Assembly (NCBI GenBank): GCA_000827265.1
Contig: KN834835.1
Coordinates: 137,676 to 201,675, forward strand
Origin: Collybiopsis luxurians FD-317 M1
Taxonomy: Eukaryota; Basidiomycota; Agaricomycetes; Agaricales; Omphalotaceae
Direction of reading: 5' to 3'
DNA length: 64,000 bases
Shown: positions 24,958 through 38,500 of the stretch, piece by piece
Layout of the letters: the number at the start of each line of letters is the position of its first letter
How positions within the stretch are numbered: the stretch's first letter is position 1
Program-made: the position numbers and the translations under genes
The notes under the pieces: model-generated
What the model saw: the letters and a program-made list of their open reading frames with translations, nothing else
What the model was told of the DNA's origin: nothing
Databases searched by the model: none

Positions 24958-27407
24958 GAGTGTGCGCAAAGTAACTTTTCAAGTAACTTTTTTTTCCCGC
25001 GCTTGACAGCTTACTTGCCGAAGCTCGGCAAAATGTTACTCTCATTAAAACCTATTTTTGACTCATTTAATGTACTTTTTGTCACCGTTGAAGCATCGTT
25101 AAACTAAATTGAACATATTATAAGTGCATTGAGTGTATTAAATATTCAATAATGCTGATTTCTCAATAATTTCAAGCTGTCCGATTTACATTTGGATACT
25201 TCAAACCAAAAACATTCTTACTCACCTTCATACAAACTCCGTGGTCCATTCAAGTCGGGCTCTGAACTGTTCTATATATGGGTATGGTCGTAAATACAGG
25301 TCATAATTTTTCCAGATTATTTGTACCTGTGCTGTATTTTTATAACAATAAGGGATATGGTACAGGTACGGCTGCCCATAGTTTGCCCGTATTACGGCTG
25401 TAATGGAAACTACAGGTATGACCATCCCATATCGGTACCATGTATTTGATGCTAAGATTGGGATACGGTATAGGTACTGTCCCACATTAGGGTACCCATA
25501 TACCATCTATATACTGAGACAGCTCATTCAAGCACATATATTGATTATTTGCATTTCCTTGAAAACTATGTAATTGCAATACAATGGTACAATACATGAG
25601 GAGAAAAAATGACTGCCAAGTATCAGAAAAATGTTGCTCTCATTAAAATGTGGTTTCTGTTAGAAAACATTATATTATTGCTCAGCTGCTCTGTAGAATG
25701 TTTCATATTTGTTCCCATTGTAGGTATAAATATTTAGTAGATACTCCAAATAATCATCTGACCTTGTACTCATTCCCACATGTTCGGATCCCTCCTCTAT
25801 TGAGGTTGTATCGACTGCGGCTTGTTTCTCAATGGTTTCAACACATCTAACAGGCTTTTATTGTTGTTGAAGTATCTGTATTGAGAGAGATACACATTGT
25901 GTGCTGAGAGGCACCAGTGCCACACCACTGGGTACATAACCCACAATACTTCACATTTGTGGTAAAGCTCAGCACTCTACCATATACAGTACAGCAGCAG
26001 TGCCAAAACTTTAACACAAGAAGTATCTTCCTATCATTTTGACAGTATACCCTAGCTATTGCAGAGCACCTTGCAATGAATAAATGGTGTTAAACTAGGA
26101 AGCATGAAGTCCTCAGAAGCACACAAAAAGGTGTAAACAAATCAATGTATTAGTGTGTACCTGTTAAACTAGTAAATATGTTAGTAGTACTCAGGACATA
26201 GCTAATCAGGTATAAGACCTATCAATTTACCCTCAGAAATACACAAAAGTGTGTGTGAGGGATAAAATCTACTGTTGGTTCATCTAGTACCATAAATAAT
26301 GTCTGTAATGCAAAACCTGAACCCAAGCAGATATGAACCCAGGCTAAAATAAAGGAAAAGCAAACTGCACTCATGGATAAGCACAGTCAGCGGGGCTTGC
26401 ATCTACTCAACAAATGGTGGTCCAGGTAAGGCCACAGTGTGAATGAGCTTATTGCAGTAATCATGAGAGCAATTTAATTGAGTGAAATCGCCATAAATGA
26501 AGCCTTGTGGATGTCAGAAAGAGTCAAGTATTTCAATTGGTCTTTCACTGGGTGTGATGTGTGATTCCTTGCAAGATTCATTTCCCATTTCATCTTCAGC
26601 TGTGAAGTGTGATGCAAAGAGTTTTCAAGTTTTCATTTCATTTTGGGCAGAAGGTTTATTGGGTGTGAGCTAATTAGAAACTGAAGGAGAGTTATCATGT
26701 ACTGAGTGACTCAAGCCAACATTGTACTCAAAGACAGTGAGTCATCGCAGTAGACTCTGGAACATAATACAACACTTAAAATTTAACTTACGCAACTTTC
26801 TCAGAAATGACATTGACCTGTGCAATGAGAAAGTGATTTTGTCCACATGGCGGTTATTGACTGTGAGCTACGAAAGTAACAAGTTACATAAGTTACTTGA
26901 AAGTACCTTTTTACTGGTTGATATGGGTGATGGATTGATTTAATGTGCCATTTCCAGTGCTAAACAGACGGAAATGTAGCTACAGCATACTTATTTTTAC
27001 ATACAGTGACACCCAACATTATACAAAAGAAAGAAAGAGCAGGGTGGTTAAGGTGTTTTTTATGTTTTGACTCGGAGTATTTGGATATTGATAGAACAAA
27101 TTGAAGTCATCAATTCGGGAACAGTCTTGGCAATGTAGGACATTGAAATCACTCAGTACACTCACAGTTTAGTTGGGGTCCCTATATATTGCCTTCAATG
27201 GTGACAAACAACTTGTTAAATGTGTTAAAACAAGTTTTAATGAGAATTACATTTTGCCGAGATTCGGCAAGTTAGCTGTCAAGCGCGGGAAAAAAAAAGT
27301 TACTTTGTCGCGACAAAGTAACTTAAGTAACTTAAGTAACTTAAAGTTACTTTTGTAAGGGCAAGTTAGCGGAGTTTGAATTCTCCAAGTAACTTTGTCA
27401 ACACCCC
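24958..27407. mobile_element. Non-autonomous hAT-like element, 2.45 kb
   Basis: The left end GAGTGTGCGCAAAGTAACTT and the right end AAGTAACTTTGTCAACACCCC are imperfect terminal inverted repeats. Both sides are flanked by TTTTTGAG (24950-24957 and 27408-27415), an 8-bp target duplication as made by hAT transposases. The inverted similarity extends inward: CCCGCGCTTGACAGCT and GCCGAAGCTCGGCAAAATGT near 25000 match the complement of 27245-27290. No transposase frame is visible inside, so it must move in trans. A GGTAC/GGTATGG-rich block at about 25270-25505 looks like a nested insertion. A related end lies at 37202. Confidence 0.75.
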
Positions 27408-27415
27408 TTTTTGAG

Positions 27416-29338
27416 CGCATCTAGTAATGTTCTATTTTCACTACAATAAAAATATCGGATCAAATAGCAAATACAGATAAACAGCCGTTTTAAGCTCGAA
27501 GGGGCAAAACCTTTCGCAAACGGCTGTACTACAGTGGGCTCTTTGCCAATGCATTTGACAAACAGAGAAGGCATTTTGTCGTTATTTGCAAATGCTCGAA
27601 GAGTATCTAAATTTGCTGTGGCATGCATTCGGACCAATTTCAAACCCGATCATCAGCATTGGCGAAATAGGGAAGACTGTGCTTACTCTGCAGCATCTTT
27701 GGTTTTTTATTTTTTATGTCTTATTTAACTTATTCCCTGTGAAGACTGCAGTGCCAGGACATAATTGCCCTTCCCCCCACGGGCACGGGCCCGGGAGTAA
27801 ATACTTATATAAGTTTCATCGGTGTACTTTACTTAGTAGTAGTAGCAGGTACATCTTGGTGAACTGGTCATTTTGGAATCGGTCCTTGGCTAGTATAATT
27901 CCCCTTTACCTCCACCTTCACCACAAAGTCTTTATATCGGAGAAATTTTCATAATATAGATATTGTATTTTGCTCAGTAACCATCAGGAAGACTCGACGA
28001 AGTCTTAGTTCTGTGAGAACTGAAATTCTGTGCACAATGTGTCGAACGACGCAGTCTTCGGTCGTCATTGCTGACGCGTCTTCCTTCTTCTCCCTTTGTA
28101 CCCTTCCTTCCGACTCCAAGCGACTTTCTCAGTAGACCACTTAAGGTCACTCAACTCCTCGGTAACTTGCACCCAGCAAATGAACTCGATTTGGTAATTC
28201 ACTTTTAGTGCAGCCTGTGAGACGGATCCTTTCAGCTTGGCACTGCACCAGTTCAGCCATCAATTATTTCAAAATTGAATGGGCGGGCTTCTGATCCGAT
28301 GATGGCCACGTATCCGACTTCGTGCCCAACTTCCTTTTAGTCCGTGCGACGTCGAAGCTGAAAAGAACCCATGACCCACTGGTGTACTCCGATTTGATTG
28401 GAAAATTTGGTGTGGAAGTGTCATCTGCCTCTTTGGGAGACATTTTCCTTTTTTAGACAATTACTCTTCATATTCTTTTTAATACTTAATATCCTTACAA
28501 ATCCCTTTAGTTATATGTCCTTCCTTATTCCCTGTTTCACCTTTACCTATCATTTTATTACTTTTTTACATTCACACTCTTTTCCCCTGAAGTTCACAAA
28601 TTATGGACACAATGACATCTTCTATTCCCACATCCAATATCACCATCATTTTGTCTTCCCTCTCCTTGTTACACTAGTACCACCTTCCCCTTTGTTACAC
28701 ATTTTCATGTCATCCTTAATGTCTTGGCTCAAGGATCCTAGCCCCCAAATCTTGAAGGAGTCTATTGGGGAGCATGATGGGTCTAATTTGTGGAAGGGAC
28801 ATAATACTAGTACAACACACATTACCCTTTTCTGTTTTTCTGACAGGTTGCATTTTAATTTTCCACCAATCTCTTTTGCCTCAGAAGTCAACAGCTGGGA
28901 ACTGAGAAGGGATCTCAGGGTACACAGCAATCTGGACAGTGGGATTAGGCACCCCATTTTGTTCATTACACACTGAGGGAGGCAGTGTGCTGGTTGTTTC
29001 TTTGTCTTTCTGTGTTTTCCCTGACATCCTGGAGATCCTGGAATAGCTGGAGACAGATGAGGGTACTTCTGCTTTGCCTGGACAATTTATTTTCATTACC
29101 TATCATTAGTGTTGCCTGTTGGAATAAACATCATATTTCTGGTACCAATAGTAAGCACTGGTCAAATGCACTAGGGATTTATTCTAAAATACATACTTAT
29201 ATACCAAAACAGTAGGATAGGCTAAGTATTCATCATAATCTGTCTACCTATCATTCCGGAATAAGGAAACCGCATCAAAACATCAAGTAGAAGTTTGAAC
29301 TGCGAGCAATCCGATTGCACGGTCGGCAGTGCAATCTC
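27416..29338. other. Gene-free stretch
   Basis: AT-rich, with a pyrimidine-rich part at 28450-28700. A perfect 10-bp inverted repeat (ACAGCCGTTT at 27481 and its complement at 27518) is the only structure. No gene recognised. Confidence 0.5.
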
Positions 29339-29985
29339 CAATATTGCCGCGGCTCGGCTAGGCGCAAGTCAACGCACGTAGCTGCGGCTCTCACACTTAG
29401 CCGGAATGAGCCGACTTGATGGCTTCAAGCTGGCTAGCTGGGTGGAAAAGAACCCCCCCAATATCAATGTAAGATACTTCTACAATGGTTACTGACTACA
29501 ATAAGGGCGCAGGCGAATGAGAATTACAGGGTGCCAAGCCTCGAATGAGCGCTTAGCGGATGCAGTGGACCGACGTAGTTATGTTGCCTGATGTGATGTG
29601 AGTGACGTGGTACTGTGTAGTGAGGTGGCAAAATTCTCTCAGAAAAGGGCATTGCCCTATAACTTAATGTAGTCTTGAGAGTATACGATCAAGAGCTGAA
29701 TAATATATTTGTTGTAGGAAGAAAGTACTTTGGTACTAGACATATTAAATATCTCCATAATTTAAAGTTAAAGTGAAGGCTAGTGGAAGAAATGAGTCTT
29801 TAGTGAGCCAAAATACAATATGTGAAATTTAAAATGAATTCCTGGATGATTGCAAGACAATTGGCAATCGAGCCGGTAGGAGTCGACTGTGAGCCGTGGG
29901 AAGCTGGCTCACATGTGGGCGCCCGCCGGCTGACCGGCTCGGCTCCAGCTATCAACCGGCTTATTTGCAAGCTGCGGCAACACTA
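29339..29985. mobile_element. Possible diverged hAT MITE
   Basis: The left end CAATATTGCCGCGG and right end CTGCGGCAACACTA resemble the terminal repeat CAGTGTTGCCGCGG of the element at 56032-56650. The subterminal parts are rich in GGCTCGGC and GCCGGCT motifs. The length (about 650 bp) is similar. I find no clean 8-bp target duplication, so the ends may have decayed or the match may be fortuitous. Confidence 0.35.
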
Positions 29986-31098
29986 CCTATCATACATACT
30001 GCTACCTATATTTAATTAGACAAGCTGCCTATTCACTGTTCTATCCTGCAATATTTATGTCCATGATGCAGAGACAAGAAGAATTATTCTCCCCCTTTGA
30101 CTTCATCCCACTGCCCTCTCAGAACTGAGTTTGTTGTGCCAAAGTTGTTAGAGAAAACAACTGAGATTATTGAGCTGAGTACTGATTATTTTTCTCAATT
30201 ATTATTTACCGTATACCTTGTAGGCTACTCATCTCAGACGTCTATCAAATTATTTGTTCTACACTTAGCTGGTTATCAGACCTAACTGAGCCTTTCATTG
30301 GTTCTTATACAAACCAACTAATCTTTCTATGGGTTCCGAACAAAATGGAGGAAACTCATCCTTATGGCCGGTTTGCTTAGGCGCTTATGCCGCATCAGTC
30401 CCCTCTTAGAATAGATAAGATAAGATAAATATGAAAAGAAGAAAAAAATGACAACTATGAGAAAGTACTAAGGTTTGACAGTTGGGAATTAAATTTGAGT
30501 CGGTATTCGGGACGGAACACCGCTTGGCGCGTTTCCGCCCCTTCCTCGGCGGCGTGTGGGTGGCGGGTCAGTATGTCCTCCATCATCTCCTCCAATCCTC
30601 TCTTCCATCCTACATCTAAAAGGAAAGGTAAATATAAGGAAAAGACACGAAAAAGAAGCTCAAGGAGACAAAGATAGTAGCCCGGCAGAATGGGCATCTT
30701 TTGGGGAAAATGGTGCTGCGAAAAAAGAGATTTGAGTCCGAAGAGGCAAAGACGGCTATTCTAAAATGAGAAAAGGAGTTACTAACACAAAGTCTCTTGC
30801 GCTAAATTCTTGAAATTGGACTATTTGTGGCTTCGGGGGCCCTCGCCAGCCTCCCATTTGATTCGATTACTTTTCCTTTTTCCTTTTTAACACAGATCCC
30901 GAAGGAGTTAACCACAAATTGAATATCCTTTTCTATACCAGCAAAAAATATAGATCGCAGATAGCGCATGTTCATACCCCCGAGAGGTTTGAGCGTTGTA
31001 ACAGAACTCGTTGTCGATCGGGCTGAATAAGAGGATGGGAGGGACTACTTAAGAGAAACAAAACTTCACCCACTATCATACCCTCGCTACAAACTGAC
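29986..31098. other. Upstream region of terpene synthase
   Basis: No supported gene. A short GC-richer minus-strand frame at about 30470-30620 (GWKRGLEEMMEDILTRHPHA) is preceded by a pyrimidine tract and AG like an acceptor. It could be a lone exon or relic, but nothing else of the gene is seen. The last 300 bases lead into the terpene synthase. Confidence 0.35.
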
Positions 31099-32379
31099 AT
31101 GGCGTACCCATCCTACCAGTTTCCCGACTTTTTCTCATACTGCTCCTACGCGCTGCGCTTCAACCAGTACGAGAAGGCTGTCTCAGCTGAAACCAGACAG
31201 TGGGTTCATCGGTACAGTGAAGGGGTGATTCCCCCCTCGGAGTTTCAAAATTTTGATGCACAGAAATACGTCTGGCTTGCGAGCACATGTTACCCCGACG
31301 CAGGCTACCCACAATTTCGAGTCTGTGCAGACTTTTTAACCTATCTATTCCATGTCGACGATTTGACTGACAAGATGGACAATAATGGGACACGTGGTAC
31401 TGCAGAGCAGATTATGGATGCGTTCCGTGATCCTTCGAACACCCTTCAGAACGATCAATTCCTCATAGGTAGAATGAGTGCCGAGTTGAGTTGCCACTCT
31501 CTCGTCTGATCTTGCTTGACCTCGTTTCTAACTTGATGGCTCTAATTTGACATCTGTAGTATGTTGAAACGGATGCAACAGACAGCGCTTCCGCGTGTTC
31601 AACAGCGGTTTATTGACGGGGTGAATCTTTTCTTTCAAGCTGTCAATAAACAAGCTCAGTATCGTCAAGCGGAAAGTATACCAGACCTCGATTCATACAT
31701 CTCAGAGCGTCGGGATACAGGCGCCCTCAAGCCTTGCTGGGCACTGATTGAATGTCAGTATCTCAGCAATATCGTTGGTACTTGGCCCTTCTGACCATAA
31801 TTTTTTTTTTTTCAAACAAAGATGCGAATAACCTGCATATACCCGATCACATCTTGAACTCTCCCATCGTTCGGGAGATGGAAGATATTGCAAACGATGT
31901 GATTTGTTACACAAATGTGAGTTACTACTTCATTACTGTTTTGCTGATTCATTTATTCAGTATTGTTTGATATCTAGGACCTTGTCTCCTACCCTGTTGA
32001 GCACTCCAAAGGACACACGCATAACATAATTCCCGTAATCATGCATCAGAACCCAAACATGACTTTGGTTGAAGCTGTGGATCATGTCAGCAAAGTCATG
32101 TTTGAAAAGATGGACAAGTTTAATCAACTGAAAGCAACACTTTTAGAGACTCCTCTGAGTCTGAGTAGCCTGGATGCTACTGTTACAGATGATGCAAATG
32201 TTGGTAGTGATATCAACGGATGCAATAACTTCGAAAAAGACTTGGCAGTCTACATCGAAGGTATGGAAAATTGGATGATTGGCCATGCTCACTTTGCTTT
32301 CGAGTCGGAGAGGTATCTTGGGAAGCAAGGGAGGTCCATTAGGCAAACAAGAATCATTAGTTTATTGGCCCCACTCTGA
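31099..32379 (+). CDS. Sesquiterpene synthase (class I terpene cyclase)
   Basis: Four exons join in frame: 31099-31484, 31560-31753, 31822-31916, 31978-32379, giving 358 aa, the usual size for fungal sesquiterpene synthases. The aspartate-rich metal motif is DDLTD (Asp87-Asp91). The NSE motif is NDLVSYPVE (Asn225, Ser229, Glu233), created by splicing exons 3 and 4. The RY pair near the end (Arg337-Tyr338 in SERYLGK) closes on the diphosphate. All residues for Mg2+-dependent ionisation of farnesyl diphosphate are present. The product cannot be predicted. The first intron uses a GTTGAG donor, chosen because the nearer GTAGAA donor breaks the frame. No P450, oxidoreductase or transporter of a terpene cluster lies within several kb. 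Confidence 0.93.
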
Positions 32380-34547
32380 GTGTCTGCCGTAACAATTGCC
32401 CTGTATTTAGAGCAATTTTTGTGATCGCACAATTCCTGTATCATTTCGCGCAATGGTTATATAAAGCTTTATTTGATGACTGTGTTTATGGTGAAAACTG
32501 GGCGCAGTGCTGTCAGTGACTGTATAGACATTATAGCAAGCTTTCTCAACCAACTCACTTCTCAACCAACCCAGTCCCAAGTAGAAGGGAAGGTTAAACC
32601 CGCCGGTGTCAAGTCCTCGCCGCAAGGTAATTGTGGAAAATGTATAGAGGTTCACAATGGAGGAAATATTGAAGAGAACTCATATTTCAAATCTGAGATA
32701 CAATAAATAATGAACATAAAATTATTTCATATAGAGAAATCCATCCCACAACTCATGTATCTGACTGAAAAGGGAATAGAAAAGGGGCGTAATCTGGTGA
32801 AGGTCTGAGGCCCTGAGCTCACCAACACGGAACTGATTGAGACTTTCGTTCGACCTTAATCATACTACCATACTTTAGGGCAAAAGAACACTGGTAGCCG
32901 TGAGGCTTAGATGTACCAGAAAAATAAACTTACTCTGCATGGTATGAGGGCCATTGGATGTCTAAACAAGTTTTGAGCTCTATTCTATGAAGTGTGACCA
33001 GTCAAACTCATGTTCATGCCTCACCACACTCTTTACTGTGAATGTATACAACTGCTGGACAAAATTGACTAGCAAAACTCATCAAGAGAGAGACTTCTGA
33101 TTCTTTGTTCTGTCAAGGGGCCTTAGTAGGCAGAACCTAGAATCATTTAAACCTCAGTATTCCTTCAACTTTCAAGTTCATCTTGAAGGATAAAGACAGA
33201 AGGGAGGAAGAAAGGAAGATTTATTACACAGCATGGTCCAAGATCATCTGAATACTGGTTTCTGATCCCAGAGGCTATTGCAGTACTGATCCTATTACCA
33301 TTGCCTCAGGGACTATTGCAGTCTAAGAAGGAGAAGACGAGATCATAGCTGACGCAGGGGATCGCTGCTGTAGATCTCCCCGCCCTGACAGCAGCCAGCT
33401 ATCTACAATACAAGAAGTACTTGGAGGAGGGGCAAAGTTGGGACAACACTTCCTTGCCCTTGAGAATACAAGCTAATAGCTGTGTGGTGCAATAATATAT
33501 GGTTTAATAGATTCTAACCCATTCAAATGCGCTTGCTCCTTTGAAGCTGAAACTTGGGGACCAGGGTTAACAAACTGAATTATCTAAACCCATCTCTATA
33601 CAGGTAGGCTTTTCACCTATTCTTCACTTCTCTCATTATACCTAATATCTATACCAGAAAGGTCTCCGCCAAACTCGGACCACCTCACTTCTCTACCTTC
33701 AACGGCCTCGACATTTCCACCCATGCCTTTCTCACCCTCCTTTACCCTATAATCAATGCGTCTGCAGCATAATGAGAGGTCATCAAGACCAAGAGTGAGC
33801 CGAAGGGATCAATAGAGGTGGCGAGGGAGTTTAAGATGGGATGCATAGGTGGAACAGGCAGGCGGTCGCAGGGTATGTCATTTGGACATGTGTAACTGCA
33901 TCTCCGGCGGAGAAGGAACATTACTAACAAAAGATTCCGTACCCTGCTGGGTCTATATTCTTCAAAATTAAATTGGACAAACCTTGTCTGATCTACCGCA
34001 ACTAGCGGGAGATAACCAAGATCCTTTTACCTGCGTACCATCAAAGTTTTCAAACCTGCAAATGCACTCGAGCGCTGTATATGCAAACACAATAGGAACA
34101 ATCAAAGAGAACAGTCGATGCCAAATGGGTTATAGACGGGGTTTCACATGTCCCTGAGTTGTTAAAGGTTTACGGCAAGGGTAGTTGGACGATTAGCGAG
34201 ACAAGGGAGGGGTTTTCCGGGGTGTGCGGAGGTAAGGAAGGTTTGATGGATGGCAGAGAGGAGATGTCGAAAATGCGGTTTGCATGGACTATTATTGTAT
34301 TTCTGAAAATGTATCCATCATTCAGCTTTCACAGCACTAAAGTTTAAGTAATACACTGACCAGCGCGAACCATAATATTATCCGGGCACGGGATGAACAT
34401 TCTTCCGAGATGATACAGTAGTAGAGCTTCCTCGAAACCCCATCATCGGCTCATTCACAATAAAATTTGTAGTTTAAGCATTGTATTCCAATAAAGCGGG
34501 TAAGTTTCCGAGCAGGGGTCAAGACTGCGCCCGATATCTTCTTATTG
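32380..34547. other. Gene-free spacer
   Basis: Open frames are short and unsupported. One plus-strand frame near 34110-34340 (WVIDGVSHVPELLKVYGKGSW) reads like protein but has no splice or start logic. No repeats stand out. Confidence 0.45.
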
Positions 34548-35576
34548 CTAGTCCTCTTTCTCAGTGCAGCTCCCAACCTCAACCAACCATTGCGCCTGCT
34601 CCCCGCTAATTGTCCCTCCAACCCACGAATTCACAAACAAAATCACGTCATCGCTCGTGATGTTCCCAACTTGAAGGGAAGATGTGACATTGTAACTTCC
34701 ATCGGCATTGGAAACGATATCATCGTTGTCAAGCTATATGCAGGTCGAACAGAAAGTGACAGTCAATAAAAATAAAAGTAGAGTGCCAATTGGACTTGTG
34801 GAGATGAACTCAAAAAGAGACCATAGGACCTACAATGAACCCAGATTCGAGAGGGAATTGATTTATAATTTGCAATTCTTCAGCTGGTACATAACAATCA
34901 CAATCAAAATTAGCAACGGAAACAAAGGGAGAGCTAGATTACAATTGGAAGACCGAATGTACATACCAATGAGAATGTCGTTACTCGCATCGGTAATATT
35001 ACTGACAGCCGGTGTAGGACTCATCACAAAATTACAAGTGACGCGAGCGACAGTACAAGTAACATCAGTGATCGTCCATAACGCTTTGGATCCGTTAACT
35101 GTTAGACCATTCCAGGATTCGACAAATGACGTAAGGTTCGCATTAGTGACTTCGCCGATGACAATGACTGTTGTGACATTGCTGGTTCCATTGCCGTTGG
35201 GCCGGATCGCATAAGTGATGACCTATATAAAAAATAGTACATTGTTACAGACATCCTAAAAAGGTTGCGCTTACCTCGACCTGCTCATTGGCAAAGCTCT
35301 GCGGGTACTCACTTTCCAGGAGATCAACTCAGCTAATTGAGAAAACGGTTAGGGTTTCGAGAGGCGAGAAGAACGAGGGTCACGTCACATACCTAGTAGG
35401 AGATCATTGGTAGCATTCTGAATGTTACCACTCAAATCGGGAGTGGAAGATACAATGCACGAGCAACTGGTAAAGGCTGCATTTATGCTATCATCCTGGC
35501 CAGTGGCAGAGCTTGAAAGCTTTGCCATCGTGCCGGTAAAAGTAACGAGAGCTGCAGAAATTATTGAAAAGAGCAT
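34548..35576 (-). CDS. Predicted secreted protein of two internal repeats
   Basis: Five exons join in frame: 35576-35393, 35327-35275, 35222-34967, 34883-34834, 34733-34548, giving 242 aa. The start has a hydrophobic leader (MLFSIISAALVTFTGTMA). The mature part consists of two repeats of about 105 residues. Repeat 1 contains SSTPDLSGNIQNATNDLLL and FVESWNGLTVNGSKALW; repeat 2 contains SPTPAVSNITDASNDILI and FVNSWVGGTISGEQAQW. Introns also recur at matching places in the two repeats, pointing to exon-level internal duplication. Many NxS/T sites suggest N-glycosylation. The family is not recognised; a secreted cell-surface or effector-type protein is a guess. Confidence 0.75.
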
Positions 35577-38500
35577 GTCGATAATTTCTGTAAAGGCGAA
35601 GCAAGTCGAAACGAGACTGTGGAAGGAAATGAAAGCTCAAAGCTTGACATTTATACCTAACTTGCATTGTTGTACAGAGAAGAGAAAGCTGTAAAATTAA
35701 TGGTTTGTGTTCAAAGCTCATCAGTACCTGCTTGATATTCATCTGAAAACATACTTACTGGAGTACTTTTACGGTGTTTCAAAAAGGTCTCCGCAGCCAT
35801 ATGCGGATACGTGATGAAAATCAATTTACTCACTGGCGCGAAGAGACACATGAGGATTTTAAAGCCGCTGTGAGAATCATTTGCATTCATAGAATTGATT
35901 CGATAACAGAAAAGGTTGATACAGTTCCGGATGAACATATCAAAGCCGGATGAAAGAGTAATATCCATCTGTCGAGTGGAGGAAACAATACTCCATTCAA
36001 GCGAAAGCTGTAGAGCACATATAGATACCAAGTTCTAAGTTGAGACTGTATCCATTGTCGTTGTCAGCTGAGTAACTGTAGGTTTTGTCAATCCTTTCTC
36101 TGCATAAGGTTTATACGCAAGTCAATTCAACAGTTTGACAATTCCAATGAGCATAAAACAGATGTGTTACCACGCTGTCCTGAGCTGTTCTGAGACAACA
36201 GGAATTTTACTAGGTGGACTAAACGTAGATTTTGATCAGTGTAGTCTGAAAGGCCAGGTCGTTTTTGGTCTGAACCTACATGGTATTGCATTACTATGTG
36301 CATCGGAGCCGTGGATGTAATATTGCTGAACTAGCTGTAAAAGCCTACTCAGCCACTAGAGGAACATGAAGCATCGTGGTTCGAACGTGGGACGGGACCC
36401 TGCAGAACTCTCTCGCTATCCGAACTCAAAGGAAGTTCTTTCACAGTTTGCCATTGTTTGCCCAAAAGCCTTAGAGAAAGGTAAGGTAAGGTAAGGCTTA
36501 TTACCGGCTTGGGACCAAGAACTGATACGCCGCGGTCCAAGTGATCAGGTCAAAATATCTACTATTGCAATATCCTCCATGGGACCCTCCAACTGCAGTC
36601 CGGATGAGCTTGCAGTGCATCGGCTACTGTTCCGAGTGCATGGAATGTAATGAAATGCTGAGTTTTTGTGGTGGTGAATTCCATGCCCGATCCTTTACAG
36701 GCAATTTTATATTAATGGTGTAATACTGATGACACAAAGTAATGTATTAAAGCAGTGTCATGATAATAAATTACAAACCATTTCGAGTTTTGACTAAGCG
36801 GAGGCGGCGGCATTTGAGTCACCAGATATTCATTGGGCGCCACCGCGCAGGGCACGAGTAACCGCCACACGGCAGTGTTGGCCCACTACCAACGGCAGGG
36901 TGTCAAGTAGGTCCATATGCAAATTGGAGGGCCGAAGTATAGAGTACTATCTACAAGTGAAATACGTGGAGGCATGTATAAAGAGAGAGTCTGTGCAGCG
37001 TATTGCATGTACCTTGCTCAACAGAAGAGAGGCCCAGGAAGGTGGGTCCAGTGATCTTCCTGAAAACAAGAATTTAACACCTCTAAGTTATCCAGTAACA
37101 TGCAGCAGATATGATAAAGTATATCCAACATTGAAAATAACCACCAGCTACAAAGAGTTGGCCACTAGCACCTGCGTGAAAAATTTCAGGCTGTTTATAG
37201 AGGAGTGTGCACAAAATAACTTTTTTTCCTGCACTTGACAGCTCAACTTGCCGAGTCTCGGAAAAATGTGTCTCTCACTAAAACTTACTTCTGATACATG
37301 TTCTTGGTCTTCATTGTCACATCTGATTGAAGAATGTTAATGTTCTATGAGCAAACTAAGTGAATAATATGCCTAATATCGGCAAGACTGCTATTTACTT
37401 TAGTTGTAGTTATCAATCTGACCAAATTTACCTTTGTATAGCAAGAGATACATATTGGGTCATTAGCAGAAAGGTGCTCATCTGTCTTTGTTGCAAATAC
37501 CAACATGGGGACACTGGAGTACTTATATGAAAAAGAAATGAGCAGGCTGATTGAGCTCAAAACAAACAACCTTTAATAGTTCAACTAAGTAGCAATTTGT
37601 TTGCATTGAATCAACTTCGATGAAATCTAATATCCCCTTAGTCACACTCATATACTGGACCATTCCCATTGTCTTCTATACTTCAAACATATCCTCCCAC
37701 TTGAGATGCATTGTCAGTTGGTAAACATATCACTCTACCAATGCTAAGGACAATCAATGTCTTCATAAAGTTCAAGATTTATTTTTTCACTTATATGTTA
37801 GGTACCCACCCTCACTTTTCTCTTCTCTATATGCCGAAACGTCCATCCCAATTCATTCATTACCTTACTATAATTCTGACTGATATATTCTAAGGTTAAA
37901 TGACTATCACTAATGGTCAAAACCTATTTACGGCAACATAAACCTCTCGATTCTGATATCAGTAAGTCTAACAGGTGTCTAAACCAGCCAGCAGACATGC
38001 GTTGTAGTCAGGATCAGATGCATGTACAAGCATCAAACACATGTACGCGTATATTACAAAACCGGCAAATATGCGTCAATCACTAAATGATCTTAGGATG
38101 CGTGTCATATGTTCATCTTGCCACAAGACGCGCATCTTAACTGCTGATCAGTTCAAGATGCATGCCCCTCCATAATATACATTAGTCAATGGGTAAACTG
38201 GGCCGGTAGACACACATTCCAATTAACACATGTCGTGTATGATGAACTGGCAGGCAGACATGCTATTTAGCTAATCTGCCGGGAACAAATGTGTCATTCA
38301 TGTATATGAACAATGTAATGTGGAATAACATGCTGTGTGACTAAATGCAATCATTACTATTGATAATTGCCGAAACACGCGCGTATTGATGGCATGCTGC
38401 GTAATTGGCATGCCATTCAACTAATACACCCAATATAGCATTACTCAACCGCTGAAATGACGCGCGGCAATGCTATATAAGCTGGGGACTTGATCTCAAG

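Noticed and set aside
30000..35600. Terpene biosynthetic gene cluster around the synthase
   Set aside because: No P450, dehydrogenase, transporter or transcription factor was found next to it; the neighbouring secreted repeat protein is not a known tailoring enzyme.
36350..36420. B-box-like GGTTCGAACG near 36380
   Set aside because: No cloverleaf could be folded around it and no A box is present.
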